The translations under genes and the position numbers were made by a program. The notes under the pieces are model-generated. The model did no database searches and was not told the DNA's origin. It was given only the letters and a program-made list of their open reading frames with translations. DNA of 45,063 bases from Gallionella sp. (GTDB lineage: Bacteria > Pseudomonadota > Gammaproteobacteria > Burkholderiales > Gallionellaceae): positions 1-45,063 of the forward strand of contig JANXXX010000134.1 of the NCBI GenBank assembly GCA_025350405.1, read 5' to 3'. Of this stretch, positions 1 to 7,488 are shown in pieces (position 1 is the stretch's first letter; every line of letters starts with the position of its first letter).

Positions 1-735
1 GTCGATGTTGAAGGTGCCATATTTGCTGACCTTCTTCTGCGCCACAAAGGTCTCCGGGCTGTCCACGTCCTTGATGGTCAGCTTGCCACCGGTGCGCAGA
101 GGCTCGTTGGTTTCTGTTAGCACGACGTCGGCAGAACTCAGGATCGCCGGATCGTTGGTGCCGTTGACGGTAATTTTAACTGTCGTGGTCGTGCCATCCG
201 CACTGGAGACGGTGACGCTGCCGCTGATGTAGTCGCCTACGTTAAGATTGTCAAAAGCATCGTTGGCAACATAAGTCCAGGCACCTGAAGCGTCGATGTT
301 GAAGATACCGCTAGCAGCGGCAACATTGTTCTGTGCCACGAAAGTCTGCGGACTATCCACATCCTTGATAGTCAACTTGCCACCGGTGCTCAGTGGGACG
401 TTGGTTTCTTTCAACACGATGTTGGCAGAACTGAGGATCGCAGGATCGTTGGTGCCATTGATGGTGACTTTCACCGTAGTGGTCGTGCCATCCGAACTGC
501 TCACGGTAAAGCTGTCGCTGACGCTTTGATCTGCCTTGAGGTAGTCGAGTGCACCTTTCGTGATATAGGTCCATACACCGGCACGGTTGATGTTGAAGGT
601 TCCGTAGTTGCCGACTTTTCTCTGTGCCATGAAGGTCTGCGGGCTATCCACACCGCTGATGGTCAGCGTACCGCCGGTTTTCAAAGGAACGTTGGATTCT
701 GTCAACACGACGTCGGCAGAACTCAGGACTGCTGT
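1..735 (-). repeat. VCBS repeat array, left paralogue (2.5 units visible)
   Basis: Units of 291 and 294 bp repeat in frame within the partial left gene. Reading on the minus strand, unit 1 is residues 47-143, unit 2 is 144-241, and unit 3 is cut after 50 residues at the window edge. The total number of units cannot be seen. Confidence 0.85.
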
Positions 736-873
736 TCTTTTGTTTTCATTGCCGGAGACTGGGCCTGCATTGGTCGCAGCCAAGGCAACACCACTGGCAG
801 CACTCAGCATGGCTGACGCAATCATGCTCAACAGCATGACTGTCAGTACCTTATGCAAAGTGCCTTGCCCCAT
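1..873 (-). CDS. VCBS-repeat exported protein, C-terminus beyond window edge
   Basis: This reading frame enters from position 873 and is still open at base 1, so only the first 291 residues are visible. It opens with a Sec-type signal peptide (MGQGTLHKVLTVMLLSMIAS, then a predicted cut after ...GVALA near residue 32), a short spacer, and then VCBS-like repeats starting near residue 47: two full units (97 and 98 residues) and half of a third. Each unit carries the pattern L(S)SADVVLTETN, GGKLTIKDVDSP, TFVAQ, GIFNIDASGAWTYV and SSADGTTTTVKVTINGTND. The signal peptide is almost identical to that of the next gene, so the two are tandem duplicates. VCBS units are known from large adhesin-like surface proteins of Proteobacteria; an adhesive or surface role is inference. 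Start chosen at ATG because it gives the same signal peptide as the paralogue. Confidence 0.85.
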   Translation of the reverse strand, partial: MGQGTLHKVLTVMLLSMIASAMLSAASGVALAATNAGPVSGNENKRTAVLSSADVVLTESNVPLKTGGTLTISGVDSPQTFMAQRKVGNYGTFNINRAGVWTYITKGALDYLKADQSVSDSFTVSSSDGTTTTVKVTINGTNDPAILSSANIVLKETNVPLSTGGKLTIKDVDSPQTFVAQNNVAAASGIFNIDASGAWTYVANDAFDNLNVGDYISGSVTVSSADGTTTTVKITVNGTNDPAILSSADVVLTETNEPLRTGGKLTIKDVDSPETFVAQKKVSKYGTFNID

Positions 874-897
874 AAACCACTTCCCTAAAAATTGGCG

Positions 898-914
898 GCC
901 AAATATCATTTGGC
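898..914 (-). terminator. Small hairpin between the two VCBS genes
   Basis: A perfect inverted repeat (GCCAAAT, loop of 3, ATTTGGC) lies one base past the TAA stop of the ten-repeat gene. On the minus strand it is followed about eight bases later by a run of five T. The stem is A+T-rich and short, so it is at best a weak terminator or an mRNA-end-stabilising hairpin that could lower expression of the downstream paralogue. Confidence 0.4.
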
Positions 915-915
915 T

Positions 916-3900
916 TTATTTCCGCTTCGCCGCATCGGCGGTGATGGTGACTCTGACTGTAGTAGTCGTACCGTCCGCACTGGCTACGGTAAAAATGTCA
1001 GCGACGCTTTGTCCCGCATTGAGGTCATCAAAGGCGCTGTTGGCGACATAGCTCCAGACACCTGTGCTGTCGATGTTGAAGACACCATTGGTGCCCTCAA
1101 CTTTGTTCTGTGCCACAAAGGTTTGCGGACTGTCCACATCTTTAATAGTCAACTTGCCGCCGGCAGTCAAAGGATGGTTGGTTTGTTTCAACACAACGTC
1201 GGCAGCGCTCAGGATCGCCGGATCGTTGCTACCGTTGATGGTGACTTTGACTGTGGTGGTCGTCCCATCTGCACTGCTTACGATGAAGCTGTCACTGACG
1301 CTCTGATCCGCTTTGAGGTAATCGAAGGCGCTGTTGGCGACATAGCTCCAGGCACCAGAAGAATCGATACGGAAAATGCCGTTGCTACCCAAGGTCATTC
1401 TCTGCGCCACGAAGGTCTCCGGGCTGTCCACATCGCTGATGGTCAGCTTGCCACTGGCTTTCAAGGGAACATTGGTTTCTGTCAACACAATGTCGGCAAA
1501 ACTCAGGATCGCCGGGTCATTGGTACCGTTGATGGTGATTTTCACGGTGGTAGTTGTGCCATCCGCGCTGGATACGGTAAAGCTGTCCTTAACGCTCTGC
1601 CCCACGTTGAGGTAATCAAAAGCGCTGTTGGCAACATAAGTCCAGACACCGGAAGCATCGACGTTGAAGATGCCGTTGCTACCGGCGACATTGCGTTGTG
1701 CCACGAAGGTTGCGGGGCTGTCCACATCCTTGATGGTCAGCTTGCCACCGGTGCTCAACGGGACGTTGGTTTGTTTCAACACGACGTTGGCAGAACTCAG
1801 GATCGCCGGATCGTTAGTGCCGTTGATGGTGACTTTCACAGTAGTGGTCGTGCCGTCCGCACTGGATACGATGTAGCTGTCGCTGACGCTCTGGCCCACG
1901 TTGAGGTAATCAAAAGCGCTGTTGGCAACATAAGTCCAGGCACCGGAAGCATCGATGTTGAAGATGCCGTTTCTACCGGCGACATTGCGCTGCGCCACGA
2001 AAGTCTCCGGACTGTCCGCATCCTTGATGGTCAATTTGCCATGGGCTTTTATAGGAACATTGGTTTCATTCAACACGACGTCGGCAGCGCTCAGGATCGC
2101 CGGGGTGTTGGCGCCATTGTTAATGACGACTCTTACAGTAGTGGTCGTGCCATCCGCACTGCTGACTGTAAAGATGTCGCTGACGCCCTGACCCACTTCG
2201 AGGTCATCGAGTGCGCTGTTGGTGACATATGTCCATTCACCCGAAGCATCAATATTAAAGATACCGTAGTTACCGGTTTTCTTCTGTTGCACGAAGGTTT
2301 CCGGGTTGTCCACATCCTTGATGGTCAGCTTGCCTCCGGTGCTCAACGGTTCATTCGTTTTATTTAGAATAATGTTGGCAGGACTCAGGATCGCCGGATC
2401 ATTGGTACCGTTGATGGTGATTTTCACGGTAGTGGTTGTGCCATCTGCACTGGATACGGTAAAGATGTCAGTGGCGTTCCGATCCACGTTGAGATCATCA
2501 AGGGCGCTGTTGGTAACATAGCTCCACGCACCTGAAGTATCGATGTTGAAAATGCCGTAGCTACCTGCAACTTTGCTCTGCGCCACGAAGGTCTGCGGGC
2601 TGTCCACATCCTTGATGGACAACTTTCCGCTGGTTCGCAGCGGTTCGTTGGTTTCTGTCAACACAACGTCGGCAGAATCCAGGATCGCCGGGTCGTTGCT
2701 GCCATTGATGGTGACCTTCACGGTGGAAGTCGTGCCATCCGAACTGGACACGGTGAAGCTGTCGCTGACGCCATCACCCGCAATGAGGTAATCGAGGGCG
2801 CTTTTCGCGACATAGCTCCAAGCACCTGAAGTATCGATGTTGAAAGTGCCGTAGCCGCCGACCTTTTTTTGCGCCACAAAGGTCTCGGGGCTGTCCACAT
2901 CCTTGATGGTCAGTTTGCCACTGGTGCTCAACGCTTCATTGGTTTCTATCAGCACGACATCGGCAGAACTCAGGATCGCCGGGTCGTTGGTGCCGTTGAT
3001 GGTGACTTTCACGGTGGTGGTCGTGCCATCCGCACTGGATACGGTAAAAGTGTCAGTGGCGTTCCGATCCGCGTTGAGGTCATCAAGGGCACTTTTGGTG
3101 ACGTAAGACCATGCACCTGCAGCGTCGATGTTGAAAGTGCCATAGCTACCCGCAACTTTGCTCTGCGCAATAAAAGTATTAGGGCTGTCCACATCTTTGA
3201 TGGTCAGTGTACCGCCGGTGCTTAGAGGGGCATTGGTTTCTGTCAACACGACGTCGGCAGAACTGAGGGTAGCCGGATCATTGGTGCCGTCGATGGTGAC
3301 TTTTACTGTGGTGGTGGTGCCATCCGCACTGGATACAGTGAAGCTGTCGCTGATGCCTTGACCCGCGTTGAGGGAATCAAGGGCGGTGTTGGTGGCATAG
3401 GTCCATGCGCCCGAAGCATCGATATTGAATATCCCGTAGCTGCCTTCCTTTTTTTGCGCTACAAAAGTGTTCGGGCTGTCTACATCTTTGATGGTCAACT
3501 TGCCACGGGTTTTCAAAGGAACGTTGGTTTCTATCAGCACGACATTAGCTGAACTCAGGATCGCCGGATCGTTGGTGCCGTCTATGGTCACTTTCACCGT
3601 GGTAGTCGCACCATCCGTACTGGATACCGTAAAGATATCGCTGACGCCCTGACCCACGTTGAGATAATCGAGGGCGTTTTTGGTGACGTAAGTCCAGGCT
3701 CCTGACGCGTCGATGTTAAAGGTACCGTAGCTGCCGACTTTTTTCTGTGTTACGAAGGTCACCGTGCTATCAGCATCGCTAATAGTCAGCTTGCCCCCTG
3801 TCTTCAAAGGCTCATTGGTTTCTATCAGGACGATGTCTGCAGAGCTGAGGGTCGCTATTTTATTGCTGATATTACTGGCGCTTTGCGCTGCGTTAGTTTC

Positions 3901-3996
3901 AGCCAGTGCCATAGCGGTAACACTCAGCATGGCTGATGCGATCATGCTCAACAGCATGACTGTCAGTACCTTATGTGCATTAGCAGAACATTTCAT
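916..3996 (-). CDS. Exported protein of ten VCBS-type repeats
   Basis: A protein of 1026 residues made of a signal peptide (residues 1-32, hydrophobic VLTVMLLSMIASAMLSVTAM, predicted cut after ALA), a 14-residue spacer, ten consecutive VCBS-type units and a basic tail (AAKRK). I see no other domain: no peptidase, no lectin domain, no LPXTG or autotransporter segment, and no C-terminal type I secretion glycine-rich motif. Each unit has the Asp/Gly-rich Ig-like pattern with IKDVDSP, FNIDASGAWTYV and ADGTTTTVKVTINGTND. Units 7-10 share NSAFDYL and an inserted residue, which suggests they arose by local duplication. The gene starts 28 bases after rmuC with a poor ribosome site and may be co-transcribed with it. 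Function is not known; a periplasmic or surface structural or adhesive role fits the architecture. Confidence 0.88.
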   Translation of the reverse strand: MKCSANAHKVLTVMLLSMIASAMLSVTAMALAETNAAQSASNISNKIATLSSADIVLIETNEPLKTGGKLTISDADSTVTFVTQKKVGSYGTFNIDASGAWTYVTKNALDYLNVGQGVSDIFTVSSTDGATTTVKVTIDGTNDPAILSSANVVLIETNVPLKTRGKLTIKDVDSPNTFVAQKKEGSYGIFNIDASGAWTYATNTALDSLNAGQGISDSFTVSSADGTTTTVKVTIDGTNDPATLSSADVVLTETNAPLSTGGTLTIKDVDSPNTFIAQSKVAGSYGTFNIDAAGAWSYVTKSALDDLNADRNATDTFTVSSADGTTTTVKVTINGTNDPAILSSADVVLIETNEALSTSGKLTIKDVDSPETFVAQKKVGGYGTFNIDTSGAWSYVAKSALDYLIAGDGVSDSFTVSSSDGTTSTVKVTINGSNDPAILDSADVVLTETNEPLRTSGKLSIKDVDSPQTFVAQSKVAGSYGIFNIDTSGAWSYVTNSALDDLNVDRNATDIFTVSSADGTTTTVKITINGTNDPAILSPANIILNKTNEPLSTGGKLTIKDVDNPETFVQQKKTGNYGIFNIDASGEWTYVTNSALDDLEVGQGVSDIFTVSSADGTTTTVRVVINNGANTPAILSAADVVLNETNVPIKAHGKLTIKDADSPETFVAQRNVAGRNGIFNIDASGAWTYVANSAFDYLNVGQSVSDSYIVSSADGTTTTVKVTINGTNDPAILSSANVVLKQTNVPLSTGGKLTIKDVDSPATFVAQRNVAGSNGIFNVDASGVWTYVANSAFDYLNVGQSVKDSFTVSSADGTTTTVKITINGTNDPAILSFADIVLTETNVPLKASGKLTISDVDSPETFVAQRMTLGSNGIFRIDSSGAWSYVANSAFDYLKADQSVSDSFIVSSADGTTTTVKVTINGSNDPAILSAADVVLKQTNHPLTAGGKLTIKDVDSPQTFVAQNKVEGTNGVFNIDSTGVWSYVANSAFDDLNAGQSVADIFTVASADGTTTTVRVTITADAAKRK
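919..3858 (-). repeat. Ten-unit VCBS repeat array
   Basis: Ten in-frame direct repeats of 291 bp (units 1, 2 and 4) or 294 bp (units 3 and 5-9; unit 10 with tail). Protein unit borders are residues 47, 144, 241, 339, 436, 534, 632, 730, 828 and 926. The repeat structure also produces about ten similar short open frames on the opposite strand, which are shadows. Confidence 0.9.
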
Positions 3997-4024
3997 TTGG
4001 CATCAACTATTGAAAAATATAGCG

Positions 4025-5197
4025 CTACTGAGACTTTTCTGGGATTTCGCCCTGTTCTGGAAGCTCCTGCATCTCCACCGCTTCGATCTTGGCGAAATGA
4101 TCGCTGATCTTGCGGCTGGATATTTCCACCTGCCCGGCCTCTTCATTAGCTTTGCGTATGTTGTCGGCAAGGCGTTTCATGCGCTCGTCAAAGCGTTTGA
4201 AATCCACGCTGAGTTTGCCTAACTCGCTTTGGATGATGTGCACCTGTTCGCGCATCTGCACATCCTTCATCACCGCGCGCGCAGTGTTCAATACGGCCAT
4301 CAGCGTGGTCGGTGACACGATCCAGACATGCTGGTGCATCGCATATTCCACCAGGTCGGAATGGTAGGCATGTATCTCGGCAAACACCGCTTCGGCAGGC
4401 ACGAACATCACCGCACCATCCGAGGTCTCGTTGCGGATCAGGTATTTCTGGCTGATGTCTTCGATGTGCTTCTTGATGTCCAGCTTGAATTGTTTGCGTG
4501 CTGCCAGCTTGTCCGATTCGGCCAGGGTCTGATCCAGCATGCGGTGATAATTTTCCAGCGGGAATTTTGCATCCACCGGAACCTTGCCGGTCGGCGGCGG
4601 CAGGATCAACAAACAATCGACGCGGTTACCATTGGAAAGTTTTTCCTGGAATGAATAGGCATCGGGCGGCAGGATGTTGCGCACCAGCCCTTCCAGTTGC
4701 ACTTCGCCGAACGCCCCGCGCGAACGTTTGTCGCCGAGCAGATGTTGCAGGCTGACCACATTTGTGGTAAGGCCATCGATCTTCTTCTGCGCCTCGTCTA
4801 TCGTGGCGAGCCGCGTCATCACATTGGTAAAGGTCTCGTTGGTTTTCTTGAAACCCTCGTCAAGACGCTCGGCGACCTTGCCGGAGATTTGCTCCAAGCG
4901 AGTATCCATGGTCTTGACCAGCGTTTCCACGCTGCCTGACAGATGCTGTGTGGCATTGCGGAAGGATGTCTGGATAAGCTCCTGGTCGGCGCGCGCATGT
5001 TCGGCCTGGCGGTCACTCTGCTTGCTCAAGCCGTCGTGCAAGTCGCGCAGCATCATGAGATGCTTTTCTTCCAATGTGCGCGCCAATACGTCCGGCAGCG
5101 CGGTCTGCAGCCGCGCAAGCGATAGCATCTTCCCCACTAGCCACAGCACGGCGATCAAAATGCACAACAACAGAACAAGAGTGATGATTTCTAACAT
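4025..5197 (-). CDS. rmuC: DNA recombination protein RmuC
   Basis: A 390-residue RmuC-family protein. An N-terminal membrane anchor (residues 1-22, LEIITLVLLLCILIAVLWLV) is followed by a long coiled-coil region (residues ~40-150), then the conserved RmuC core with RGAFGEVQLEGLVRN, VDAKFPLENY, TSDGAVMFVPAEAVFAEI and the SPTTLMAVLNTARAVMKD block. RmuC limits recombination at inverted repeats and carries a restriction-nuclease-like fold in the core; the exact biochemistry is poorly known. The frame is open further upstream to a GTG, but that codon lies in the loop of the typA terminator, so the ATG after the terminator is the likely start. No clear Shine-Dalgarno sequence is visible. Confidence 0.93.
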   Translation of the reverse strand: MLEIITLVLLLCILIAVLWLVGKMLSLARLQTALPDVLARTLEEKHLMMLRDLHDGLSKQSDRQAEHARADQELIQTSFRNATQHLSGSVETLVKTMDTRLEQISGKVAERLDEGFKKTNETFTNVMTRLATIDEAQKKIDGLTTNVVSLQHLLGDKRSRGAFGEVQLEGLVRNILPPDAYSFQEKLSNGNRVDCLLILPPPTGKVPVDAKFPLENYHRMLDQTLAESDKLAARKQFKLDIKKHIEDISQKYLIRNETSDGAVMFVPAEAVFAEIHAYHSDLVEYAMHQHVWIVSPTTLMAVLNTARAVMKDVQMREQVHIIQSELGKLSVDFKRFDERMKRLADNIRKANEEAGQVEISSRKISDHFAKIEAVEMQELPEQGEIPEKSQ

Positions 5198-5209
5198 ACC
5201 ACAGACCAT

Positions 5210-5242
5210 AAAAAACGCCGTGCAGTATAACACTGCACGGCG
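5210..5242 (-). terminator. Intrinsic terminator of typA
   Basis: A perfect 11-bp stem (CGCCGTGCAGT / ACTGCACGGCG, loop of 5) on the minus strand is followed directly by six T. It sits 26 bases after the typA stop and ends only 12 bases before the rmuC ATG. Confidence 0.92.
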
Positions 5243-5268
5243 CTGGTCTTGATAAATTGCCTAAGGTT

Positions 5269-7077
5269 TTAGCTACGCGCAGCGCGCTTGCGTTCGTTCT
5301 CCGTCAGGAAACGTTTACGGACACGAATCGATAATGGCGTAATCTCAACCAATTCATCATCGTCGATAAACTCCACCGCTGATTCCAGCGTCAGGCGAAC
5401 CGGCGGGGTCAGGCGCACCGCCTCGTCCGTGCCGGAAGCACGCACGTTGGTCAATTGCTTGCCCTTGATCGGATTGACGATCAGATCGTTGTCACGGCTG
5501 TGGATGCCGATAATCATACCTTCGTACAATTTATCGCCGGGAACAACGATCATGCGGCCGCGATCTTCCAGCTTCCACAAGGCATAAGCCACCGCCTCTC
5601 CAGATTCGGAAGAGATCAGTACGCCGTTGCGGCGGCCTGGCATCTCGGCTTTGACCGGCGCGTAATCATCGAATACGTGCGCCATGATGCCAGTGCCGCG
5701 TGTCATGGTCATGAATTCGGATTGAAAGCCGATCAAGCCGCGCGCCGGAATGCGGTATTCCAGACGCACGCGGCCATGTCCGTCCGGCTGCATGTCTTGC
5801 AAGTCGCCGCGGCGGCGACCCAGTTCTTCCATCACCGCGCCCTGATTGGTATCTTCCACGTCCACGGTCAGCACTTCGAACGGCTCGCACTTCTGTCCGT
5901 CGATGTCGCGATAAACCACGCGCGGCTTGCCGACACCCATTTCAAAACCTTCACGGCGCATGTTCTCCAGCAAAATCGTCAGATGCAATTCGCCACGTCC
6001 TGCCAACAGGAAAACATCGGTGTTGTCCGTTTCTTCAACACGCAACGCCACGTTCACCAGCAACTCCTTGTTCAAGCGGTCACGGATCTGGCGGCTGGTA
6101 ATGAATTTCCCTTCCTGTCCGCACAATGGCGAAGTATTCACCATCAAATTCATGGTCAGAGTAGGTTCATCCACCTTGGGCATAGGCAGGGCTTCAGGTT
6201 TGTTCACGTCAGCCAGCGTCACGCCGATACCGATTTCATCTATGCCGTTGATCAGCACGATGTCGCCCGCCAGCGCTTCGTCCAGCGGCACGCGCTCGAT
6301 TCCGCGAAAGCCAAGCACCTGATTGATGCGCGCGCGCTTTATCGGCTTGTCGCCATTCATGACCATCACTTCCTGTCCAGGCTTGACGCGACCACGGCGC
6401 ACGCGGCCTACGCCGATACGGCCCACGAAGCTGGAATAATCCAGTGCGGAAATTTGCAATTGCAGCGGCGCATCCACATCGGTATCGGGTGCGGGAACAT
6501 TCTTGATAACTGCATCAAAAAGTGGGCGCATGTCCGGGCTGGGTTTGGCCAAATCCAGGGTGGCATAACCGTTCAGCGCCGAAGCGTATATCACCGGGAA
6601 ATCCAGTTGCTCGTCTGTCGCACCGAGCTTGTCGAACAAGTCGAACGTCTGGTTGATGACCCAATCAGGGCGTGCGCCGTCGCGGTCCACCTTGTTTATG
6701 ACCACGATGGGACGCAAGCCCAACGCCAGCGCCTTCTTGGTGACGAAACGGGTTTGCGGCATCGGGCCTTCGACCGCATCCACCAGCAGCAACACACCAT
6801 CCACCATGCCCAGCACACGCTCCACCTCGCCGCCGAAGTCGGCGTGACCGGGTGTATCGACGATATTGATATGTACACCTTCGTAATCTACGGCACAATT
6901 CTTCGCCAGAATAGTGATGCCGCGCTCTTTTTCCAGATCGTTGCTATCCATCACGCGTTCGGCGATATGTTTATAGGAAGCAAAAGAACCTGCCTGACTC
7001 AACAGCTTATCCACCATAGTGGTCTTGCCGTGGTCAACGTGGGCGATGATGGCGATATTACGGATTTCGCGGGACAT
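5269..7077 (-). CDS. typA: Ribosome-associated GTPase TypA/BipA
   Basis: A 602-residue translational GTPase. It begins [20 protein letters not shown], carrying the G1 P-loop, followed by the switch motif RGITILAKN, the G3 motif [14 protein letters not shown] and the G4 motif NKVDR, then the EF-G-like domains II, III and V and the TypA-specific C-terminal region with [10 protein letters not shown] and RRNGVLIS. Length is normal for the family. TypA binds the 70S ribosome and helps 50S assembly and stress or low-temperature growth. The start used here has an AAGG ribosome site about nine bases upstream; the 16-residue upstream extension of the open frame does not match the family. It has its own extended -10 promoter upstream and a strong terminator downstream. 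Confidence 0.96.
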   Translation of the reverse strand: MSREIRNIAIIAHVDHGKTTMVDKLLSQAGSFASYKHIAERVMDSNDLEKERGITILAKNCAVDYEGVHINIVDTPGHADFGGEVERVLGMVDGVLLLVDAVEGPMPQTRFVTKKALALGLRPIVVINKVDRDGARPDWVINQTFDLFDKLGATDEQLDFPVIYASALNGYATLDLAKPSPDMRPLFDAVIKNVPAPDTDVDAPLQLQISALDYSSFVGRIGVGRVRRGRVKPGQEVMVMNGDKPIKRARINQVLGFRGIERVPLDEALAGDIVLINGIDEIGIGVTLADVNKPEALPMPKVDEPTLTMNLMVNTSPLCGQEGKFITSRQIRDRLNKELLVNVALRVEETDNTDVFLLAGRGELHLTILLENMRREGFEMGVGKPRVVYRDIDGQKCEPFEVLTVDVEDTNQGAVMEELGRRRGDLQDMQPDGHGRVRLEYRIPARGLIGFQSEFMTMTRGTGIMAHVFDDYAPVKAEMPGRRNGVLISSESGEAVAYALWKLEDRGRMIVVPGDKLYEGMIIGIHSRDNDLIVNPIKGKQLTNVRASGTDEAVRLTPPVRLTLESAVEFIDDDELVEITPLSIRVRKRFLTENERKRAARS

Positions 7078-7108
7078 GTGTACAGCCTTGCATATGAAAA
7101 GGGCGCGC

Positions 7109-7117
7109 ATTCTAGCA
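7109..7117 (-). promoter_or_regulatory. Extended -10 promoter of typA
   Basis: On the minus strand TGCTAGAAT matches an extended -10 element (TGn + TAGAAT), followed by a G+C-rich stretch. Transcription would begin near 7102 and give a leader of about 25 bases before the typA ATG. No good -35 is visible. Confidence 0.45.
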
Positions 7118-7165
7118 CAGGGCAAGGCAGGATAAACTTTCGCTGGCTTTTATTTTTTCTATCCG

Positions 7166-7171
7166 TATAAT
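7166..7171 (+). promoter_or_regulatory. Consensus -10 box upstream of rhlE leader
   Basis: A perfect TATAAT within CCGTATAATGCGCGC, the same core as upstream of dapC (near 24576). The -35 is poor (TGGCTT with a 16-base spacer). If used, RNA would start near 7178, giving rhlE a leader of about 310 bases. Confidence 0.5.
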
Positions 7172-7177
7172 GCGCGC

Positions 7178-7488
7178 CTTGTCGCTGTTAAAGCGGCATT
7201 GGTTCATCGTTTTCTGACCTATCTCTCGCGCGTATGCAAATCGCGCCTGTCTATAAAAACTCAGCCATCCTTTAGGATTTAGGGGTTTTCCGGTTAGCAA
7301 CGATGTTTTATGCGCCGGTTACCTCCTCCCCGTTCTACGGGCTGTCACTACCTGCGCTCACCTTAGGGAACTACTAATAGTTCGCCATGCTGGATTCGAT
7401 TCAGCATTCAGTTATATTTTTAACTGGGTGTTGCCTTGCGTCTTGCATAGCGAGATGGATTCCCTTTGATTATAAAAAAGGAAGCAAG
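7178..7488 (+). promoter_or_regulatory. Long structured 5' leader of rhlE
   Basis: About 310 bases between the TATAAT box and the helicase start hold no convincing gene but several small perfect hairpins: ATCCT/AGGAT at 7266-7277, CCCGT/ACGGG at 7329-7341, GAACTA/TAGTTC at 7368-7383, and a 9-bp stem (with one G-T pair) at 7387-7407. The last part is A+T-rich and ends in a strong ribosome site (AAAAAGGAAG). RNA-helicase genes of the DEAD-box class often have long self-regulated leaders; that this one is regulatory is inference. Confidence 0.5.

Noticed and set aside
892-2367. A 491-codon open frame on the plus strand across the VCBS gene, and about ten similar short frames
   Set aside because: They lie antisense to the in-frame repeat array and repeat with it; no ribosome sites or known domains. 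They are shadows of the repeats.
1-3858. Regular direct repeats considered as a CRISPR or satellite array
   Set aside because: Units are 291/294 bp, wholly coding and in frame; there are no spacers.
5455-7170. A 571-codon plus-strand frame opposite typA
   Set aside because: His/Gln-rich translation typical of an antisense shadow of a G+C-biased gene; typA is unambiguous.
7112-7300. A 62-codon minus-strand frame before typA
   Set aside because: Overlaps both the typA promoter and the rhlE leader; no ribosome site; composition not protein-like.
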